From positions 152,937,915-153,001,914 of the forward strand of contig OZ010791.1 of the NCBI GenBank assembly GCA_963932465.1: DNA of 64,000 nucleotides, read 5' to 3'. Both the position numbers and the translations under genes were made by a program. The notes beneath the pieces were generated by a model that was not told the origin of the DNA, searched no databases, and saw only the letters and a program-made list of their open reading frames with translations. Shown piece after piece: positions 12,709 to 25,558 of this stretch. Source of the stretch: Maratus speciosus (lineage: Eukaryota > Arthropoda > Arachnida > Araneae > Salticidae). The first letter of the stretch is position 1. Every line of letters starts with the position of its first letter.

Positions 12709-12946
12709 CACTGTAAAAAAAATACGACCAGTTTTCCTGTAGGAATCAGAAAAATAGTTGTCTTTATCGTTACCGGAAAGATTTCCGACCCAGCTCGGAA
12801 TAAAATCCGTAAATTACCGTTTTATTGACTATTTACCCTTTTTTTACGGATTTTATTCCGAGCTGGGTCGGAAAATTTTCCGGTACGATAAGGGCAACTA
12901 TTTGTCCGATTCCTACAGGAAAACTGGTCGGATTTTTTTTACAGTG
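12709..12946. mobile_element. Palindromic Tc1/mariner-type MITE (CACTGTAAAAAA)
   Basis: The 238-bp element is nearly one long palindrome. The ends CACTGTAAAAAAAATACGAC and its inverse are flanked by TA on both sides (12707-12708 and 12947-12948), and the arms pair almost to the centre. TA target plus CACTG termini is typical of Tc1/mariner-derived MITEs. The 63-codon frame inside (12758-12949) is a by-product of the palindrome. Confidence 0.93.
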
Positions 12947-14194
12947 TAAAATTACAATAAATCCATAGAAAATGTTTCTAAAAGCCCAATATGCTACAAG
13001 ACAATGTACTACGCTATTGTTTTTGATGTATTATTCTAAAAAAATACATATTACAGCTTAATTTCAAAAGTTTATTTAATTTCCATGAACTTCATTGACA
13101 TATACATGCGCGCTAATTTAATACATGCCAATCCAGAAACATTAACAATCGGTTTAATTTTGCTTTACTAAAATTTTTAGACTAATTATATTAGCTTACT
13201 TATTATTATGTTAATTATTAAATATTTACATAATTTGATTTTAAACTTACTGTAATACAATTTAATTGCTTCAAATTTACGTATATTTTAACTAATTTAA
13301 TTAAAAACTTATCGATTGTCTAGTAGAGTAGGAGATCAGAGAGGTAATTGTACTGAGAGCAAACTTTTTAGGGCACCTGGAAATATTTGCCTAAAGAAAT
13401 TTAGCACAAAAATCTATAGTATAGCCAATAAGGAAGAGGCTCAATATTTTGAATTGCCCAGAGATAATAACCCACGATATGCCACTCCGACTGCACAGGT
13501 TCTTTTTCTTCCTTCTTCTTATTGGAAAATGTCTTCTGTAAAAAATAATTTTATTTTCTAAACCGCGGTGCATTTACATACTTCAATTCATGTTTGAATC
13601 AATGTCTATCAAATGGTTTGACAAAATCTACATTTTTAAAACGTTCAAGGGTTTTTTTTTTTTTTTTTTTTTTTGTTATTCCCTTTTCAAAAATTTCCAA
13701 AACTTCCATTTTCAACAGTTCCACACCGTTTGACTGAAAAATAAAAAAAATAAATAATTATAATTACAATAATAATAATAATAATAAAAATAAAGGATAA
13801 GCCATTTTGTGCTTTGCGCTTAATAAAACTTAATCGAAATTTCCCCGCATTAATTGAGGTAATATCTAAAAAATGTTCACCGCATTAACTGACTGAAACC
13901 GCATAAAGCCAAGGCAACTTGTATATCCAAGAGTTTCCTGTAGTATAAAAATCAGATACCTGCAATAAGACTACCGTACCAATTTCTCGAGTCCTTTTCT
14001 TTGTACAAAAATTAGAAGGTCTACAAAAACAAAATCATTGCAGTGCGGGTATTATTTCCAGAGTGACCCCTGAACAAGGTGACATTTAGGATAAATGTGA
14101 CCTTTGAAAAAATTTTAGAAGCTCATATGTTGCAGTAAATTTATAGTACAGCCCCGGATTTAAAAAAATGTATATATATATATATATATATTAA
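12947..14194. other. AT-rich DNA, no supported gene
   Basis: Holds overlapping frames at 13316-13561 (plus) and 13391-13573 (minus), neither with a recognisable domain. There is a T run at about 13651-13674, an AAT-rich patch at about 13750-13790 and a TA microsatellite at about 14169-14190. Confidence 0.5.
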
Positions 14195-14545
14195 ACAAAA
14201 ACCTAATTTGCAGAACAAATTTAAAAAAAACTAAATTTATTTCCTAAATTGTTTAAGCCCGAGAAGGAGCAGATATTAAGATATTTCATTCAAATCGTTC
14301 TTCATTTCAATTTCATTTGAACGGAATCTAAGTACATAGGTGTTTAAAGCATTATATTCTTTGAATTTCATTTTTATTTTTTAATGTTCAATTGGTTTAA
14401 GCTTATTTGTTACAAAAATTTAACATTAAATGCAGAACGAATTGAATGAAATATCTTAATAACTGCCCCTTCTCGGTCTTAAACAATTTAGGAAATAAAT
14501 TTTGTTTTTTTTAATTTGTTCTGCAAATTAGGTTTTAGTATAATA
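14195..14545. repeat. Foldback element, arms about 110-130 bp
   Basis: Left arm AAACCTAATTTGCAGAACAA is mirrored on the right by 'ttctgcaaattaggttt'. Pairing continues inward through 'ctaaattgtttaag' and 'gatatttcattcaa' and their complements. About 350 bp in all, no coding capacity, TSD not clear. Confidence 0.85.
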
Positions 14546-15604
14546 TGTCAAGTTTTTTTATAACTACTGCATTCAGACAAACACATTTCAAAATTAATGG
14601 AGGGTATCATCATCAGGCTTTGATTTGTGCGATATCGCATCACAATTTGTGATGCAATTTACCCATGTATAATTCAAAATGTTTCACCAGTGCAGTAATG
14701 CAGGTTGTTGTAGTTTGGTCAAAAAATTACAGTCTGAACATAAAAAATCTGCTTGAAAATATCATTTTTTTTCCACTATGACGTCATATTCATTTTCATT
14801 TAAATTCTTAAAAAAAAAAAAAACTATTTCAGTTTCTTCAGTTTCATGTTTCACGTGAAAATCATTCAACTAAAAATAGGCAAATTATTATTACGGCTTT
14901 TGAATTATTTACAACAATGAAGGAAAAAATGATAAATTTTATTAGAAAATGTCCGTTGATTCTCAATGAAAAAAGCGAAATTTGGAATTATTAAGAAAAA
15001 TATTTGAATAATGTAAATAAAAATTAGCCCATGTTACTGTCTAGATTATAATAATCCACCTATATGCAAAGGCATTTTATGATCCGTTTTGATCCTGACG
15101 TCTGGCAAATGTTTTTACACTTTGAATTTATAATATTATTAGAATTAGCAAAGAATTAAAAATGAGTGGCATCAGGGGCAAAAAGGTGGGAAGAAAAAAA
15201 TGAAAAAGTTATGATCTCCATAGGCTTTTCTATGTTAAATTAACATTGAGAAGTGACACTGGAAATAAATAAGTATTGCGCTGCCGCGCAATACTTAAAT
15301 ATATGAATTGTAACCTAAGAATTTTTTTAAAACAGAAATAAATTTCCAAAAGCATGGACTATGCGAATCCAAAAGTACAGCTCATTCCACCAAGTAGTGC
15401 TTGAGTTATGCTTAAAAAAACCCTACTCGCATTGCAATTTATTTTGCAACGGTTAGAAGTGAATTTAACGTTAGTAGTTCCAAATTTTAAGCCTGCATAC
15501 TTCTTCTATTTGATCAAATAACTTTCCGTTTGATATACGAAGATAAAATTTACCAAAGAAGCCAAATACGATGTCAAAATTAGATGTTAATATTAAAAAA
15601 GTTA
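14546..15604. other. No gene; contains a perfect 11-bp hairpin
   Basis: Mostly featureless AT-rich DNA. At 15271-15296 AAGTATTGCGC and GCGCAATACTT form a perfect stem with a TGCC loop, unusually GC-rich for this neighbourhood. Confidence 0.6.
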
Positions 15605-16164
15605 TAGTCAGGAGGGGTAATTATGACCACTTTTCACATTTTCAACGTTGTTATTTATTTATTTATTTATTTATTTTGCTGATTTCTTTTTACAAAAGTG
15701 ATGTTTTTAGTACATTGCAAGTAACTTTGATTCTTTAGGAACGCCTTAAAAGTTTTAATTCTCATAGCTGTTTTTTTTTTTTTTTTTTAAGTTATATGGA
15801 TGGTTATAATTACCCCACCAAAAACTCAATCACATAAGTTTGGGGTAATTAAGACCACTAGTGGGGAAATTATGACCAGTATATTTTCTCTTTATACTTG
15901 CCAATACACATTTGTTTGCGATAATTGTGACCACTTTGAACTCCAAAGTGACAAATCCGTTTATCAAAAATTTTATAGACTTAGTTTCAAATTGCTATTC
16001 GGATCTCAAAAAGGCTTCAGACTAGTAATAAAGAATATTTAAGATGAAATATACATTATGAGGTTAATATCTAAGCTTGAAACACAATTTTGCTATACAC
16101 AGTTTTCTCCAATATGACGGCGGTCATAATTATACCCTGGTCATAATTACCCCACCTGACCCTA
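15605..16164. mobile_element. TIR element with repeated GGGGTAATTATGACC motif
   Basis: The left end TAGTCAGGAGGGGTAATTAT and the inverse of the right end (TAGGGTCAGGTGGGGTAATT) match, giving a 560-bp element. The terminal motif GGGGTAATTATGACC recurs inside in both orientations (near 15810, 15840, 15870 and 16110). Flanks AAGTTA and AAGTTTA may be a damaged TSD. The 80-codon frame at 15800-16042 is made of these repeats and is not a gene. Confidence 0.8.
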
Positions 16165-18623
16165 AAGTTTATTACAATTTCTATATGTAGACAATCACCT
16201 AATCAAAATTATATATAGCATTCATTAGTAGACATTATTTTACTAACAAATTGGTACATTTTCATACAATTATTTGGGCCGAATTAGTAGCGGGGGGTTG
16301 TGCGAATTTTTTTTTTTTTTTTTTTTTTTTCTGTTTCGAGCTGTACATAATGTTATGTTATTGAAATTCAGGACGTGACTTTGTTATACGGTTTATTTTA
16401 ATTTATACGTAAATTTGGCTCTTCTTGGACATTAAGAATATGCCATTGATCGTAATATTATTTTGTCGAATTGTTTATTTAATATTATTTATCGTCAAAT
16501 AATTTTAGGGAAAAAATTAGTCTTTTTTTTTTTTCTTTTTTTTTTTTAAGTATTTTTGCTATAATTTGAAATTAAACAGAAAAATGAAAAAAAAAATGTC
16601 TAAATGAATTTCAAACTTATTTTTTTAAAGAATTTCATTAATTAAAATATACATAAAGTACAAATAATTGTACAAAAACTATTTAAAAATTATTTAACTC
16701 AAGATGAATATAGCACTAGAATTTTAATTTTCATTTATTGAAAGTTTCATCAATTAAATTTTCATACTTTTGCATAAAACTTGTTTTATGAATAATCTTG
16801 AAAACAATTTATTGTTTTATACAAACAAACAAATTGACGAATGAAAAATTTCCGAATGAAATTTGAAAATTTTATTTTCCTTTAAGAGCGATACAGAAAG
16901 ATTAAAGTATGTATGGTTAAATAATTCCTGGAGTTATGCTAAAATATGATATGGCTACAAATATAGCTACTAAAATATGGTTCTCAGTTTTGAAAAAATA
17001 AATAAATAAGCCCATAAATGCTATCATTGTTTTTTCGAATGATGGAATTCCCGTAAACAAGTCCTAAAAGAAGGCCATGTTTATGTATCCATGTGTTACT
17101 TACCCTATAGCTCGATTATTAAAACTATTGAGTTATGAACTGCCAAATATTCTACTAATATTTAAGGAGAAGGGGCCATTCTTTTACCTTTGAACGTTAA
17201 TAAGCCTTTTTATTCATCAAATAAGCTATTTTGAATGATAAATAATTCAAGCCCTATGCGTCATCAAAATAAGAAAAATGGTTTGTGTTTAAAAGAAAAT
17301 AGCCGACTGAGCTAATAAACTTATTTCTTTCAAGGTCATAAATTTGAATATTCATGCAGCTTCTGAAATTGACATTTTATCCTTTGTTTTCACGGAAAAG
17401 CAGTATTAAATATTGATATTTATTATTTATTTTAGTATTGCTTTTTCATGATTTTTATTCGAGCATTTTAAGTTATTTTATGAAAGAGGATTTTTTTTTT
17501 TTTTTTTTTTTTTTTTTGCGATTTTTGAAAATCTTTTATCCTGAAAATTTATATGCGAGTGGTAAAAAGGTAGAAAAATCAATCTTTAAATATTAATGCT
17601 GTCAATTTTTTCATGATTTTAACTCGAATTTTTAAAGTTACTTCTCATACTTTATTGCTTTTCATGATATTCTACCTTTTTTTATCCGAGAAATCCCTAT
17701 CCTGTGTTGTAATACACACTTTTAATTTGTTTATTTCTTGAAATAAAACAAGTTTCGTTCAAAGAGTCTTTTTATTTTTTAAATATGATTTTAATTTTAT
17801 AAATTTTTAAGCATGTAAATTTAAAAATATACGCTTTTTCTTTATCGAAAATTTTTCGCAAAGTCGTATTTCTTTTATAACGACATTTCTAATTTTGAAA
17901 AATGATTCAGCTGAAAAAAAAATAGACCTTCAACTTGAGGAAAGATATATGGCATTAATCTCGTAAGAAGTTCTTTTTCAGTTATACTGTTTTCGAAAAA
18001 GTAACTGTTTTATATCTAAGTACATCAGACTAGAACATTTTTTATCTAAAAGGCAGAAGCAAAAAATAATGCCTGATTGATTTCGTTTATCATGTTTAGA
18101 AAAAAAAAAAAGAAGTAATGTAGCTGAATTGAAAATACTGAATTTAAAGTCCAACTTTTTTTTCTTCTTTAATATAGGGTTGACAAGAAATAAGTTACCC
18201 AATCAGAGGGGCTCTGGACTGCGTTCTATTATTCCAGTTTAAACGAAATTAAACCTACATATAATAAAAATGATGCGCTTTTCGTTAATTCAATAAAAAA
18301 TTTCAGTGCAAAAAATTCCGAAAGGTTTATACCGAAGGCTGTAACACTCAAATAAATGTTCAATAAATTTACACATTTTAATACCTAATAGACCTTTACC
18401 TAAATATTTAATATCCTACAATAAATACTCAATATGCTTCCTTTATTGTCAATATTGTGCTATAATTTCAAAATTATATTTTCGTATCAGAAAGAAAGCA
18501 TTTATCACTTGCCTTATTCCGCCAAACACTACACTTAAAAAAAAAAAAAAAAAAAAAAATTGCAATTCCAGCGCGTTGTTGACAATGAAAGACATATTAA
18601 GAATTTCTTTCAGTACATTAGAC
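16165..18623. other. AT-rich DNA, no gene seen
   Basis: T runs at about 16310-16330, 16523-16548 and 17490-17517, and an A run at 18538-18559. I could not define any element. The 74-codon minus-strand frame at 17978-18202 has no motif. Confidence 0.5.
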
Positions 18624-19749
18624 TAGGGATTGACCGAATACCGAATAGTTGATTCGGTATTCGGTGGTTCGGCATGTAAACCGAATATTCGGCTTCGGCC
18701 GAATACTTTTAAGTATTCGGCCGAATAATTGCAGATAAGTATTTTCTTAGAAGTAGAAGAATTCTCTTTTACTTAGCAGTAGAATAGGCTAAACAATGAG
18801 TTTCAATTTTATGTGCATGAGTTCAGAGTTCAGCTGCACTACAAAAAACAAGTCAAAGGCCATTTTTAATTAAAAAAAAACTTTTTCCTTCCTAAAATAG
18901 TCTACATAAGAGTGAAATCAAAACAACTGTCTACAACAGAGAAAAAAAAGTAAGGAAGATGCGCATCTTTCCCTTATCATTTAATTTTATTTACTTCTAC
19001 GTTATTTTTTTTTAATTTATTTAATGCGTATTTTCTTTAATATACACATCAAATAAGTATATCAGAGTTCATATCTGTATATCTAAGGCGTATATTAAAG
19101 AAAATACACACATCAAATAAGTATACCCCTATTATCCTATAGCTTTTATAACCATTATATCAAAATCGCTCAAATTTCTTTTCTGCATCACCACAATGTT
19201 AAAATATTAATCAAAATATAAATATTCTATCAATAATTTGACAGAAAATAGTTAAATGTACAAATTGATATACCTTTCGTATTTTGAGAACATTTCTATT
19301 CAATATGTTTATAATTAGACTTAGACAATCAGTAAATCAGCTTAATGACAACATTGTATCTTTGTATTTGAATGAACTTTTGTTTTCCTGAAAATCCTTA
19401 TCCTTAATAATACCCTGCATAGCTTAATACTTTCATAGGTTACTTTTGGGCATTGACTAGTGATAAAATAATACAAAATAAGTGATGGGTTAATGAATTT
19501 GTGAATGGAAAGAAGTCATTAAATTTTTTTTTGTGTAATTAGATTTATTTTAAGAATAAAAATGTAACTGAATGAAATTATTGATAGTTTAATTTCAATT
19601 AAAGCTTATTAAAAAAAGCTAATATATGCAGAAATGCGTATTAAAAAGTTTCAAGTATTCGGTTGCCGAATACCGAAGCTTCGGTGTACACTTCGACCGA
19701 AGCTTCGGTATTCGGTATTCGGCAAAATTGCTGCTTCGGTCAATCCCTA
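18624..19749. mobile_element. Non-autonomous hAT element 2
   Basis: Ends TAGGGATTGACCGAATA and TTCGGTCAATCCCTA are flanked by the perfect 8-bp TSD CATTAGAC (18616-18623 and 19750-19757). The 1126-bp element has no transposase. Subterminal zones carry ACCGAATA/TTCGGT and, at the right, AGCTTCGGT arrays. It is a relative of element 1 (TAGGGATGCACCG) with different termini, so a sister family. Internally, 'tattttctttaatatacac' at about 19029 has an inverted partner at about 19091. Confidence 0.95.
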
Positions 19750-19984
19750 CATTAGACTCTTATTATAAAGGATATTAAAATGTATAAGCTTAATGAACAT
19801 TTATTTGAGAGATACAGCTCCCTATTTCTAAAAAATATTTGTACTAAAAAATTTTATTTATTATAATTTATGAACTTTTTTACCAAAAAACAAAACCGAC
19901 ATCAAAAACTACTGCAAAGTAAAAATGGCTTCATTTATGGCCACTTATTTTGGTCGCTAAATTTGGTGATATTTCACAAAATGG

Positions 19985-20246
19985 CGTCAAGCTGGATGAC
20001 AACTTGATGCTAACGTATATAAATATAGATTGTTAAGCTTATATGCTTATGATTGGGAAAACGGTTACAACAATGAAAGATAATTTGTGAGAAATCATTG
20101 ATTATACTTGTTTTTGTTAAATTACTAAAAAAGTACTGAGCCAATTTTGATAAAACGAAAGTGGTACCAATTCGAGAATATCCTCTTTCAATTATAACAA
20201 AAATCACATGAATCGGTCGCATAGTTTCGGAGTAATCGGTAAACAT

Positions 20247-20282
<36 letters not shown>

Positions 20283-20336
20283 TGCTGGTCGAATTGATAA
20301 CCTCCTCGTTTTTTTTTAAGTCGGTTAAAAAGACAA
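19985..20336 (+). mobile_element. Truncated interspersed retroelement tail
   Basis: The order 'tgagccaattttgataaaac', 'catgaatcggtcgcatagtt', 'tcggagtaatcggtaaacat', a long A run (20251-20280), 'gtcgaattgataacctcctc' and 'aagtcggttaaaaag' resembles a repeat I remember as widespread in arthropod genomes, usually taken as the 3' end of a non-LTR element. That identity is from memory, not shown here. The 5' boundary is vague and no reverse transcriptase is present. Confidence 0.4.
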
Positions 20337-20507
20337 GCCCATTATTTGAAGTACATGTGGTTTTAATTTTGTCGCAATTGGACTATTCTAATTTTCTAAT
20401 AAATTTACTAAAACTACTAAATTTTCTTGCTAACCCATCACAGCTGAAAAATATTTCACTTCGGTGGGTCTGTCTGTCTATCCGCCTGCTTCTCCATCAG
20501 TCGCAGA

Positions 20508-20703
20508 CAGTAAAAAAAATTATGTAACGTTACTCCATAAAATTAGTGGCAACATGCTGCCTCCAATTTTATGGAGTAATTTAACTTATATAATGGTGTG
20601 ATTTAAACAGATATAACTGATGCAATATTACATATTAGTGTAACGTAACACCAGTTGCTTCCATCAATTTTTTGGAGTAACGTAACATAATTTTTTTACA
20701 GTG
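20508..20703. mobile_element. MITE with GTAACGTTACTCC termini
   Basis: The left arm (starting CAGTAAAAAAAATTATGTAA) is the imperfect inverse of the right arm ending 'aacataatttttttacagtg', with pairing through GGAGTAAC and 'ggcaac'/'gttgct'. The CACTGTAAAAAA-like terminus links it to the TA-flanked MITE at 12709-12946, but the flanking TA is no longer visible. 196 bp, non-coding. Confidence 0.8.
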
Positions 20704-21036
20704 CACTCTAAATTTCATAGATATGCTCCGATTACTGCGAAATTCCAATATGTTATTAAGCGTCTCTATAGCATTTCCTATTTAAAATGCTGTACTTAGC
20801 ATTTATAGCTCATTTACAGAAGCGTTACAAAATAATTCGAATGAATTGGTGTGTCTATGGACAATAATTGCTTGAAGTATGTTTAAATGATGCTATTATG
20901 TTTCAAAAGAAACAAAAATTGTATGTTATAGTGCGGTTTATTGAAAACAATTCTCTATTGAAAATGCTGCAGTTAAACACGTACGATTCTTTTACCGGGT
21001 CATATGAAAAAAAAATTCTATTGCAGCATGTGGGTA
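20704..21036. other. No gene seen
   Basis: The overlapping short frames at 20868-21071 (plus) and 20903-21085 (minus) have no recognisable motif and run into the next element. Confidence 0.5.
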
Positions 21037-21591
21037 TTAACCCTCGCAGTGCTAAGATGGGGTCAATTTGACCCCATCTGGACATTTTACAGTTTTTTAT
21101 ATGTTTGATAAAATTATTTTCTTGGAATTATCCTATAAAGGTCTCTTTCACGATTTTATCTACTTAGTAAGTTTCGCACAGTTTATTTATTTTTTTTTTG
21201 TTGTTGTTGTTTATTTGTAGAAATTGCGAATGGGGTCACATGGTCCCCATCTTAGGCAATCAGGGAATAAAGGAAAGCTTTCTATAATTTATCACATTTC
21301 AAGAGAAAGAAAGATAATTTTTGACATCCTGCCAAACGTAGTTTGCTGCGGGTACAGCGTTACCATGCAAGCGAATGTAGCCCCCCCCCCCCCCGCCTCA
21401 TTTCGTTATTTCTTTGTTCTTGTGCTCAGTTGCGTGTAAATTTCGCTATTCAATGAAATGAATCGTCGCATCATAGGGGAATTATAATTACTTTTTTTTT
21501 GGGGGGGGGGGCTAAATTACCTATAGGGTCAGCCTTTTTTAAATCTTAGGCATTTTAAGCAATATTTTGATTTTAATATTGCTAGGGTTAA
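21037..21591. mobile_element. piggyBac-type MITE (TTAA, CCCT termini)
   Basis: TTAA-CCCTCGCAGTGC on the left and the inverse TTAA-CCCTAGCAATATT on the right bound a 555-bp element. TTAA target with CCCT-starting termini is the piggyBac signature. Inside is the palindrome GGGGTCAATTTGACCCC, echoed by 'ggggtcacatggtcccc', plus a C run at about 21380-21394 and a G run at about 21500. The 71-codon frame at 21224-21439 is internal and unsupported. Confidence 0.7.
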
Positions 21592-22944
21592 TACTTTGAA
21601 TTACATTTTAATGCTGTTAGTTTATTTCAAATAGAACCGAGCTAATAATTTTTAGTAAGGTTTTAGTATGTAAGTGCTACTGCGTGTTTTCTATAGAAAA
21701 AAGTACTTTTAACTCTTATAATATTTTACAAGGCCACACAAAAAGATTACATTATGAATTCATTATTCTAGGTAATTTTTTGAAGTTAATTTTAATAGCA
21801 GTGTATAATTTCAACTCTTCCATATTTAAACAATTATATGACATTAAATCCGCTCTTTGCAAGGAAATAATTTTAAAAATTCATAAAAGCTAAAGTGTAC
21901 AAGAAATGCGGAAAACTTCATAATGAAGAATATACATGCATCAGACTAATGCATTCAATATTTAAAAAATTTCCCTATTAAAATATGGATATATAGGTCA
22001 TATACATGGCATAATAGAAGTAATAAGACAGATTACTATATTTTTACTCAATATAGTGTATGTATTATCGCTATTTCTTATATAGAAGCGTCCAAAATAT
22101 TTGGAATACATTAGCATTTTCAGTTCTGCTACACTTTCTTCAAACTGAAAGAAATTTATTACAATAAGTCAAAGGTGTGTGTCTTGTTTAAATGTATGTC
22201 TTGCTCCCATGCACTACTGTTTTTGTAAAAGTAATTTTATAGGCATTTCAGAATAATGAGTATAATGTGTTGACCATCACAGAGGTCAATCTTGGGAAAG
22301 ATGCTGGACCCTATTTCTAGTTATAATTTAAAGCATTTATTTCGTAGTCTATGCGTGACGCATTATTTTTCTTCTTTGTTATTGCTATATATATGTGCTA
22401 TATATATATTGCTATATAATGTGATGAAACAATGTAAAAAAAATGACAATATTAACAACATTTATACATTTATATGATAAAAAAATAGTGCGTTACACAT
22501 AGATCATGAAACACTTTCCAATACTTCCATATTATTGTTGCAAAACTTCTTTTGATACCTCGAAAGATGAAATATAAATAAGCAACTTAGAAAACGTATA
22601 ACTCAGTTGAAAATTTGCTTTCAACAATTACCACCCATAGACGGCAAAATATTTGAATTCTTTTGTTACAGCTCTATGCAACATACTTACATTCAAAACA
22701 ATGTATATGTTCTACAGATTTTTATATACATTAATTATGGTAATATGTGCAACATATTATGCTAAAATTTAGTTCAGCAAAAAAAGTCACAAAACAAATT
22801 ATAACGCACTTACAGTAATTATCATACATAGGTGAAAATACTTCCAATTTCTTTTGCGCAGCCTTGGTTATGAATTTATATTTTACAACCATCTCTGAAT
22901 ATAAAGTTCAGCAAGAAAATGCATAAAACAGTGAAAAACACACT
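21592..22944. other. AT-rich DNA, no gene seen
   Basis: Frames at 21684-21893 and 22292-22477 show no domain. Nothing else recognised. Confidence 0.5.
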
Positions 22945-23419
22945 TTAAGGCTGTTCTCAAAACAAAGAGGGCAACTTTGTGACATAAGTTTAAATTTATT
23001 TCTGTTCGGAAATGCATGAAAACAGCATGTGTTGTTGTTCAGAAACTATGTCATCGAGCTGTTTTTTCCGTTTTTTTTTTTGTTTTTTTTTGTTTTTGTT
23101 TTTTTTTGTTTTTTTTTTTTGCAAACACACTAGATCTTTCAGAAAATAGTGTCTAAGTGTGCGTTTTGAACCGAATTTCCGCTCAAAAGAAGAATAACCA
23201 TTCAAGAAAGGGCAAAAAAACATGTTTGTCACGTGGTCAGAATCGCTTATAACTCAATAGGTAATTGATTTATCAAAAAATGGAAAACACAATTCGATTC
23301 TAAATCGCTTCCATGGTCAGGCTTTCGAATTTTATATCTTTCCGTTGAAAAATGAATTTTTTAATGTGTGAAAACGTTTTGCTCTTGTTGAGCAGAACAG
23401 TTGAGAACAACAGCCTTAA
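22945..23419. mobile_element. TTAA-flanked MITE family K, copy 1
   Basis: TTAAGGCTGTTCT at the left and its inverse near the right end (with an extra 'aca'), each with outer TTAA, bound 475 bp. The body is homologous, in opposite orientation, to 55038-55452: both carry 'catcgagctgttttttcc', 'gtcacgtg' and 'tatctttccgtt' or their complements. A TTAA target suggests piggyBac, but a TA target with an AAGGCTGTT end cannot be excluded. The 78-codon minus frame at 22996-23232 is poly-lysine. Confidence 0.8.
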
Positions 23420-24034
23420 GCAACTCACGCTGCAGACGGTAATGTTTACATATTTTTTTGTGCAAGCCTTACATGATACAGTTTATACACACCACATAGT
23501 ATACTAAAACAGAGCTAAAGTTAAGCTTTAAAAATGCATACCACACATCACTGAAGCAGCACTTCTGATAATTATCCCTCATAGGCACCACTGAAACTAA
23601 TTTTTTTTTTGTGTGTGTGCGTCCCTGTAAATGAAAGATAAATGCTACGCACTCCATATTCCATAGAAAAGATGCTGTATTACACCTCAATAATGCATAT
23701 CAATTTCATTACGTTTGAAATAACGGTTGAAATGCAGTACATTAAATTTTTTAGCTTAAAACGGTATGTAAGAGAAATATTTTGTGTGTTTCTGTAAGCC
23801 AACCATATTCATTTTTTTTCCCTCCCTGGTCACAAACTTATGTTTACTACATTAGGTGAGCTGCAACACACTATACTTATACAATACTGTTATTAAAAAA
23901 AAGCATGTAAAACAGCAAGACAACTAAAGTAATCTAACAAAATTAATAATATTATCAGTATAATAAGTATAAAAGGCAAAATTATAATAATATTGTAAAA
24001 ATGAAAAAAATCTCAAGTTCCAAAGATTAAAAAT
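23420..24034. other. No gene seen
   Basis: The 73-codon minus frame at 23469-23690 has no recognised motif. AT-rich otherwise. Confidence 0.5.
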
Positions 24035-24465
24035 TGAGAGATTTGCTTTAATAAATCAGAATTTTACTCAAATGAATGCAAAAACTTTTTATAATGTGTT
24101 TTATTGTAAAAATATACAATGCAATTTAAAATAATTTTAAATAACGTTTGTTTAGTATTGAAGATTTAAAAATATACACGCCACTAAAACGCAAATAGGA
24201 CTTGACTACATGTAAAAAGAACTTTTGACTAAGCAAATGATATTTAAGTTGTTTCAATGTATTTTTTAAATTAATTATATATAAAAGGACATATTTTGCC
24301 TTCCCTTACAAATATCTAAAACAATGGTGAAGATCTTAAATACTTTTTATTCACATCTCAAATTTTTATACATGTATGAATTAATGGTGGTGTGTCTCGG
24401 GCCGTACATAAAGAGCCGTCGGACCGCATACGTCTGTCTGGCCGCAGTTTGAGTATGGTTGATGT
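24035..24465 (+). repeat. Dispersed repeat A, copy 2 (possible hAT right end)
   Basis: Diverged direct copy of 45-419. The best-preserved blocks are 'aagaacttttgactaag', 'gaagatcttaaatactt' and the GC-rich end 'gtctcgggccgtacataaa' to 'gccgcagtttgagtatgg'. No left hAT terminus is visible upstream. A TAAGGGG-ended MITE lies directly 3' of it, as at copy 1. Confidence 0.65.
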
Positions 24466-24474
24466 AACTGAACT

Positions 24475-25166
24475 TAAGGGGGCCCGGGACACATTTTAAA
24501 ATAATTTTTATTTATTGAGTTAAAATTTTGAAATTCTTTTGTGATGGTTAACCAGATTATTTGTAAACAAAATCACATGGTAAAACGTCTCATAATAAAT
24601 AAAAAAAGTAATAATTTATTAAAAAAGTGGGGTAATTTAAAATCGCTATAACTCGAAATGTTATTTGTAGAATTTCAATTAGTTTTCATTTAAATAAACA
24701 AAAATATATAAGTTTTAATTTTGATTCAGCATTTTTTAAAATATTAATTTAAATAAAAATTAAAAATATTTAAAGTAAAATTTAAAAAAAAATGATGTAA
24801 CTTTTTACCATAAAATCATTTTTTCATAAGTATATATATATATTTTTTCAAATTTGTTGAATCAAAATTAAAGTAAACCAATTGAAAAAGACATGTTCTA
24901 AGTTTGAACCGTTTATCTTTAACGGTTAATAAAAAAACCCATCATGAAGTAAAACGCATTTTCAAAAGAAGTCGTTTTCACGACAACAATTGCTTGAAAG
25001 CTAGATTTTGAAAACAAATTAAAACGAAAAAATTAATATTTCCTATTCTAATTAAGATAGAAACATGATTTATACGCCATTTTAAGTAGAAAAAAACAAA
25101 GACATTTTTAATGCAATAAAAGTTTTTTTTAGAAAATTTGAAGATTTTTGTGTACCGGACCCCCTA
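24475..25166. mobile_element. TIR element with AGGGGGCCCGGGACACA ends
   Basis: The left end TTAAGGGGGCCCGGGACACA matches the inverse of the right end (TTTAGGGGGTCCGGTACACA), 692 bp overall, AT-rich and non-coding inside. No clean TSD: 'actgaact' on the left and 'aacacata' on the right do not match. hAT-like or piggyBac-like origin cannot be decided. Confidence 0.7.
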
Positions 25167-25520
25167 AACACATAGTACACCATACACATATACACCGCAT
25201 AGTCTATAGAACGCATGTTGTAGTACGCCTTATAGTATCATCAATTTCATTATGTTTGAAGTAAGTGTAACACCGTTAAAATACACTGCACACAATTTTC
25301 CTCATTGACCGTAATATAATTGAACTATTTCGGGCGTCCCTGTAAAAGTATTAAAAAATGCTACACACTTTATTTTAAATAGAGAAAGTCGTACGGTAAA
25401 CCCCAATAATGTATACAAATGCGTAGAAATTCAAGTATTTTTACGAATATTACAGCGTAGACAGACAGACGGACCGAAGTCATAAAGACTTTTCAACTCG
25501 GAGGAAAGTTACAAAAAAAA

Positions 25521-25558
<38 letters not shown>

